From: Corylus avellana
Lineage: Eukaryota > Streptophyta > Magnoliopsida > Fagales > Betulaceae
Reading direction: 5' to 3'
Assembly: GCF_901000735.1 (NCBI RefSeq)
Contig: NC_081543.1
Coordinates: 32,262,771 to 32,326,770, forward strand
DNA: 64,000 bases
In this document: positions 60,027-64,000 of the stretch, piece after piece
Layout: every line of letters begins with the position of its first letter
Numbering within the stretch: position 1 is the first letter of the stretch
The notes under the pieces: model-generated
Told to the model about the DNA's origin: nothing
The model's database searches: none
Seen by the model: the letters and a program-made list of their open reading frames with translations, nothing else
Made by a program: the position numbers and the translations under genes

Positions 60027-60818
60027 GATGAATTTGTATCTTACTGGGCTTGAGACACCAAGAGAAAAAACATGGAGGAGGGAAGAACGACCATGTCCTT
60101 GTCCCTCTTCCTCCCCTAGTAGAAGTGTTCAGTGTCTTCTCTGTAGTCTCTCTGAGTCTCTATTTTGGTGGTTTTGTTTTAGATCTAGTTTTTAGATCGA
60201 GTTCTTCATGCTCAGATCTACTTGTCTCAGCCAGCTTGTCTGCTGTCCATTGCGTTTGTGCCAATCATCCAACGGAGTCTCGCGTGCCAGAGCGTGTTTC
60301 TCACGTGCAGATGCATGGATCTCAAGCACCAAGTCGTGTCTTCTCGGGGATGTTTACGATGCTATTCTCATCTGCTACTGCTTCTAGTAGTGTTTTGTTG
60401 TTTTTAGTTTTTTTCTTTGATTTATTTATTTATTTCTTTTTGTCCTGCCTTTTGGGTTGAGGACTTGAGTTAACTCCTGACCTTTGGGCCTAGGATGATT
60501 AGATTGGTGTAGGAGATTAACTCTCACGGTAAAAAAATAAGTTTTGAAAATTTTGGCTACCCATGTCTTAGATTTAGTCTACTCAGGACAGAACTGTTTC
60601 ATAACTAAAGTTGTACATGGGTTAGCGAAAACTAATGTCATAGATAGAATTTGATTATAATAATTTTATGATTGTTTCTATGACTTTGTAATTTCATAGC
60701 ATTTGGCTATGTTTTATCAAAGCTTTATGCTCGGTAATGTAAGACAGTAAGAGATTTTATGCTCTTCATCCTTTATCAATGAATTTAGAAAGATTCCCGT
60801 TCAAAAAATAAATAAAAA
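60027..60818 (+). mobile_element. Short non-LTR retroposon with 16-bp target duplication
   Basis: ATTAAAGAGCATTGAC is present at 60011-60026 and 60819-60834. The insert has a C/T-rich 5' half, a conserved tail (agctttatgctc … atcctttatcaat) and ends in an A-rich run. It encodes no reverse transcriptase, so it used another element's machinery or is 5'-truncated. Confidence 0.8.
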
Positions 60819-61010
60819 ATTAAAGAGCATTGACTAACCCTTTGACCATAAATTAATTGGAGCTTTTCTTTCTATGACTTTCCATCTTTCTTCATTTCTC
60901 TCTCGAAAGTCTCAATATCTTGTACATTTAATTCTTTCCATCTTTTAATTGGTAATATTTTTTTAATCATAATTGGGGCCTTAATTAAAGATATTGGCAA
61001 ATTGGATTTG

Positions 61011-63775
61011 AATTTTTTTTTTTAAGAAGATTCTGAAATATTATTCAAGCTCAACTGAGCGAAAGTCAAAGAGAGGGAGATAATTCCTCACTCCTTACAG
61101 TACCACAGATACTTGGTGGGATGAAGTTCCACCTTATAGTATCTGTGACATGGGTTCTACTGTTCTAGCTCCTACTGCTAGATTGTGAGCCGCAGCGTTT
61201 GCTGCCCGTCGTACATGTTTGAAGCGTGCATGGCCCAGACCTTGGAGACCATTTTTAATGTCATCCACGAGGTGGCCATACATGCTGTTACAATGAGATT
61301 CCACATTTACTGCATTCAGGGGCGGAACTATGTACAACAGTGGGGGGACGAATGTCCCCCCAAAGTTTTTGAAATTTTTATTAAAGTAGGTATATTTTAT
61401 ATATTTGCTCCTTAAATTTAGAAATTTGTCCCTCCAAATTTAGAAATTTGTCCCCCCAAATTAATTTTTTACTCCCTTGTATTCATCTGCAGCAAGACTT
61501 TGTTTTTAGCTTTCACTGTTGTCAATTAACTTAAATATTTGATGGGTTTAGATTCATTAATTTATTTGGCATTCTTTCACTTGTTAGTGGTAATAAGTAA
61601 CTATAGTAAAATTTTAACAAAAATGACTTGTGATTTACTATGAAATTATATCTTACCATATGTATCTATGTATTCGGTAGGTGCTATTATGATCACGCCC
61701 AAATAGGATAGCCACAATTAGTCTCTCTGGCCTACCCTTTTAATTAGAAAAAAAAAAAAAAATTCGTCCCCCCACACTCAAAATCCTGGTTCCGCCCTTG
61801 ACTGCATTAACAATCTGCAAGGCGTCGCCTTCAAAAATTACTGTCTGATAACCTTGGTCTTGACAAAAGATAACTGCATGAAGAGCTGCTAGGGCTTCAG
61901 CTACCATCGGGTCCACATCAATGGCATGATGGTTACTGTAAGCTGCCATGAAAGCTCCTCTATCATCCATTGCAACAATCCCCAGGCCTTTTGTCTTCTC
62001 TCTCGTATCCAATGCAGCATCCCAATTTATTCTAATGGTACCCCTTGGTGGTGGCTGCCATCTAACCGGTTCCTGCTCCCCTACATCACTGCTATGCTGC
62101 CCCGTGTTGGAGTTAATCCTTTGGAATTCCGCCAAGCTACTTCCGCTTCTTTCAGCATTTGAGTTGGACGTGTAAAAGTGCCGCCATGCACCAGTTCGTT
62201 TCTACGCATCCATATTCGACGAACCACTACCGTAAATAGCTCAACATCATGCTTCTCACAACGTGAAAATACCTCACTAAAAATCTGTGAGAATTCTCGT
62301 TCTCCACTGATAAGTTTTTGGAGTTTGACACCGCATCCTCCCCAAACGTCTCTAGCTGATGGGCAATCCCAGCATACATGGGCAACTGTTTCTTCTTCCC
62401 TTTGGCACACCGGGCATTTGTTGCTATCACCCACTCCTCTGCGAAAGAGGTTGACCTTCATTGGGAGTAAGTTATGGCATGCCCTCCATAGATGCATTTT
62501 CACTGCATTGGGCACGTTCAGGCTCCAGCATATTTTCCATTCCTTCTTATCCCCCCTTTCATCAGAGCACCTTGGTTTTTGCTGTTCTTGCCTCTCGATG
62601 CCTAGATGATAGGCGCTCCGTATAGTAAAGATCCCTTTCTTCGTTCCCCGCCACACTAATCGGTCCTTTGGGAGAAAAGGATTCAATGGTATGTTGAGGA
62701 TAGCTGTCGCTTCATCCGGGACAAAAATTGAAGAAATAAGAGGTCCCTTGCATTGCCTTGTGTCTACATCTATCAATTCACACACTATCGTGTTTTCTGC
62801 ATAAGTGGTTCTCAGTGATTGTACACAGAAGGAGGTTGGAATGGGCAGCCATTTATCACCCCAAACCCGTACATCATGTCCATCACCTATCCTCCAAATG
62901 CCACCACTTTGAATTAGATCCTTGGAAGCAAGGATACTTCTCCATGCTAGTGACGGTTTGGAGCCTATCTTAGCATCCATGATGGTTGTGTGTGGGAAGT
63001 ATTTGGCTTGCATGATTGAGGCTACCAATGAATCCGGCTCATTCAAAACTATCCAAAATTGTTTGGCTAATTAATAGAGTTTTGTTGAACATAACCAAGT
63101 CTCTAAAACCCAAACCTCATTGATCTTCTTATGTCCCCACCAAAAGCATTGCATGAGCTCATTTATCTCCTTGCATAATGAAATGGGGAGTAAAAAATCA
63201 CTCATGCAATACATAGGTATCGATTGAATTACCGCCTTTACCAATATCTCTTTCCCAGGTTGTGATATGAATTTGACTTTCCAATCATTCAACCGGTTCC
63301 GGACTTTATCTTTAATGCTCTTAAAGGCCTTGTACCTCGATCTTCCCACCATAGTTGGTAACCCCAAATATTTTTCATAGCATTGAGTTGCATTTAACCC
63401 CGATAATCTGGAAATCTCGTCCCTTTTCTCCGTACTAGTGTTACGAGAGAAAAAGATGGACGTCTTCTCCTCATTCAATTTTTGACCTGAGGCTATTTCA
63501 TAATCCTCCAACAGTTTGATGAGTCGTCGCCATTCTACCGAGTTAACCTTGCAAAACAAAAGGCTGTCGTCCGTAAAAAATAGATGACTCAATCTTGGTC
63601 CCTTCTTTGAAGTTGGCATGCCTGTGATGACCCTTATACTTTCAGCCTTGCTAAGAACAGAACTGAGAGCCTCTGCACATAAAAGGAATAGGTAAGGTGA
63701 TAATGGGTCACCTTGCCTAATTCCTCTAGTAGGCTTGATTTTACCAACTGCTTACCCATTCACAATCATGGAGTA
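61011..63775 (-). pseudogene. L1-type LINE, RT end to RNase H (decayed)
   Basis: On the minus strand the reverse transcriptase palm is visible from the right edge (GIRQGDPLSPYLFLLCAEAL, HLFFTDDSLLF; the usual FADD is FTDD). After a stop and short deletion near 63060 comes the zf-RVT region (WSLNVPNAVKMHLWRACHNL, CPVCQREEETVAHVCWDC). A frame change near 62135 leads to an RNase H domain (INWDAALDTREK, AEALAALHAVIF), which a hAT element splits. The A-tail appears as T's at 61011-61023. The 5' part is cut by an LTR at 63776. Confidence 0.9.
61317..61800. mobile_element. hAT-type MITE (484 bp) in the LINE RNase H
   Basis: It starts caggggcggaac and ends ggttccgcccttg, inverted ends typical of hAT. 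The exact 8-bp duplication actgcatt lies at 61309-61316 and 61801-61808. The core has no coding sequence but carries repeated aatttgtcccccca words near both ends. Confidence 0.92.
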
Positions 63776-64000
63776 TGATGAGTGCTAAATATTGCATATA
63801 TGGGCCCCTTAATTTACATTAGTTAATCATTTAGCTGTGTCGTTATCTAATGTTTTGTTTTAGCTTTGTGTTTTTAGTGTTTTGTAAGTTGTTGAAGAGA
63901 AACTGCAACTTTAAAGGAAAAAATGCAAAGGTTGAGAAGAAAGTGAGAAAAATAGCTAATCAAAGTAGGATCGAGCGCACCATCTTGCACTCGAAAGCCT
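63776..64000 (+). mobile_element. 5' end of an LTR, second family, cut by the window edge
   Basis: It begins tgatgagtgctaaatattgc, related to 39079 and 43370, and shares the ttagctgtgtcgtta block. It carries gatcgagcgcac at 63969-63980. It interrupts the LINE. Confidence 0.85.

Noticed and set aside
60050..60460. 136-residue frame with hydrophobic stretches.
   Set aside because: It lies wholly inside a retroposon bounded by a 16-bp duplication; the composition is T-rich and no family is recognised.
1..64000. A novel multi-gene system.
   Set aside because: Apart from the receptor kinase copies all coding sequence is recognisable transposon remains, so I cannot support such a claim.

Overview
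This is plant nuclear DNA, AT-rich and full of introns and transposons. It comes from a draft scaffold of a eudicot, and a woody outbreeding species is likely. I cannot name the species; Fagales is only a guess from repeat style. The evidence is a receptor kinase with about 20 spliced exons, Athila-like and other Ty3/gypsy LTR elements, a TRIM element, hAT elements and an L1-type LINE. Eight runs of about 100 N mark scaffold joins, near 7953, 19559, 24426, 35911, 37923, 44724, 50353 and 53751. A 20-N gap lies at 3664. Contig order and orientation across these joins are doubtful.

Region 1 (1-19558) holds a leucine-rich-repeat receptor kinase of the LRR-VIII-2 type (LRR, malectin-like domain, membrane helix, RD kinase). 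Copy A is cut by the window edge and shows only membrane helix plus kinase (88-2517). Copy B (8117-17128) reads open from the second visible LRR region to its stop, 853 residues in 21 exons, but its first exons are missing. The two copies match at an offset of about 14.6 kb. Their 3' flank is present three times (2613, 6457, 17225).

Region 2 (19659-35910) and region 4 (44824-53750) are two near-identical versions of one broken locus. In both, a Ty3/gypsy element sits inside the signal-peptide exon of a receptor kinase of the same family. The 3' half of the element plus kinase exons 1b-2 are on the plus strand (19659-22499; 44824-49743). The 5' half plus the kinase leader are on the minus strand further right (30391-34646; 50453-53092). 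Reverse-complementing the right-hand contig restores collinearity in both cases, so the simplest reading is misoriented contigs of two haplotypes or two paralogues. Each version has private insertions: a foldback element and an Athila-like element in one, a hAT element in the other. A head-to-head TRIM complex sits at the same pol site in both.

Region 3 (36011-44723) contains a third copy of the Athila-like LTR junction and a second LTR family (39079-44723) nested in an inverted LTR. Region 5 (53851-64000) has the 3' part of an Athila-like element, a short retroposon with a 16-bp target duplication, a decayed LINE on the minus strand interrupted by a 484-bp hAT element, and the start of another LTR at the right edge.

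Only the receptor kinase copies look like host genes. Everything else that codes is decayed transposon sequence. I found no novel defence or metabolic system. The most informative signals are the nested insertions with exact target duplications, the inverted TRIM complex, and the repeated palindromic and periodic motifs inside the LTRs.
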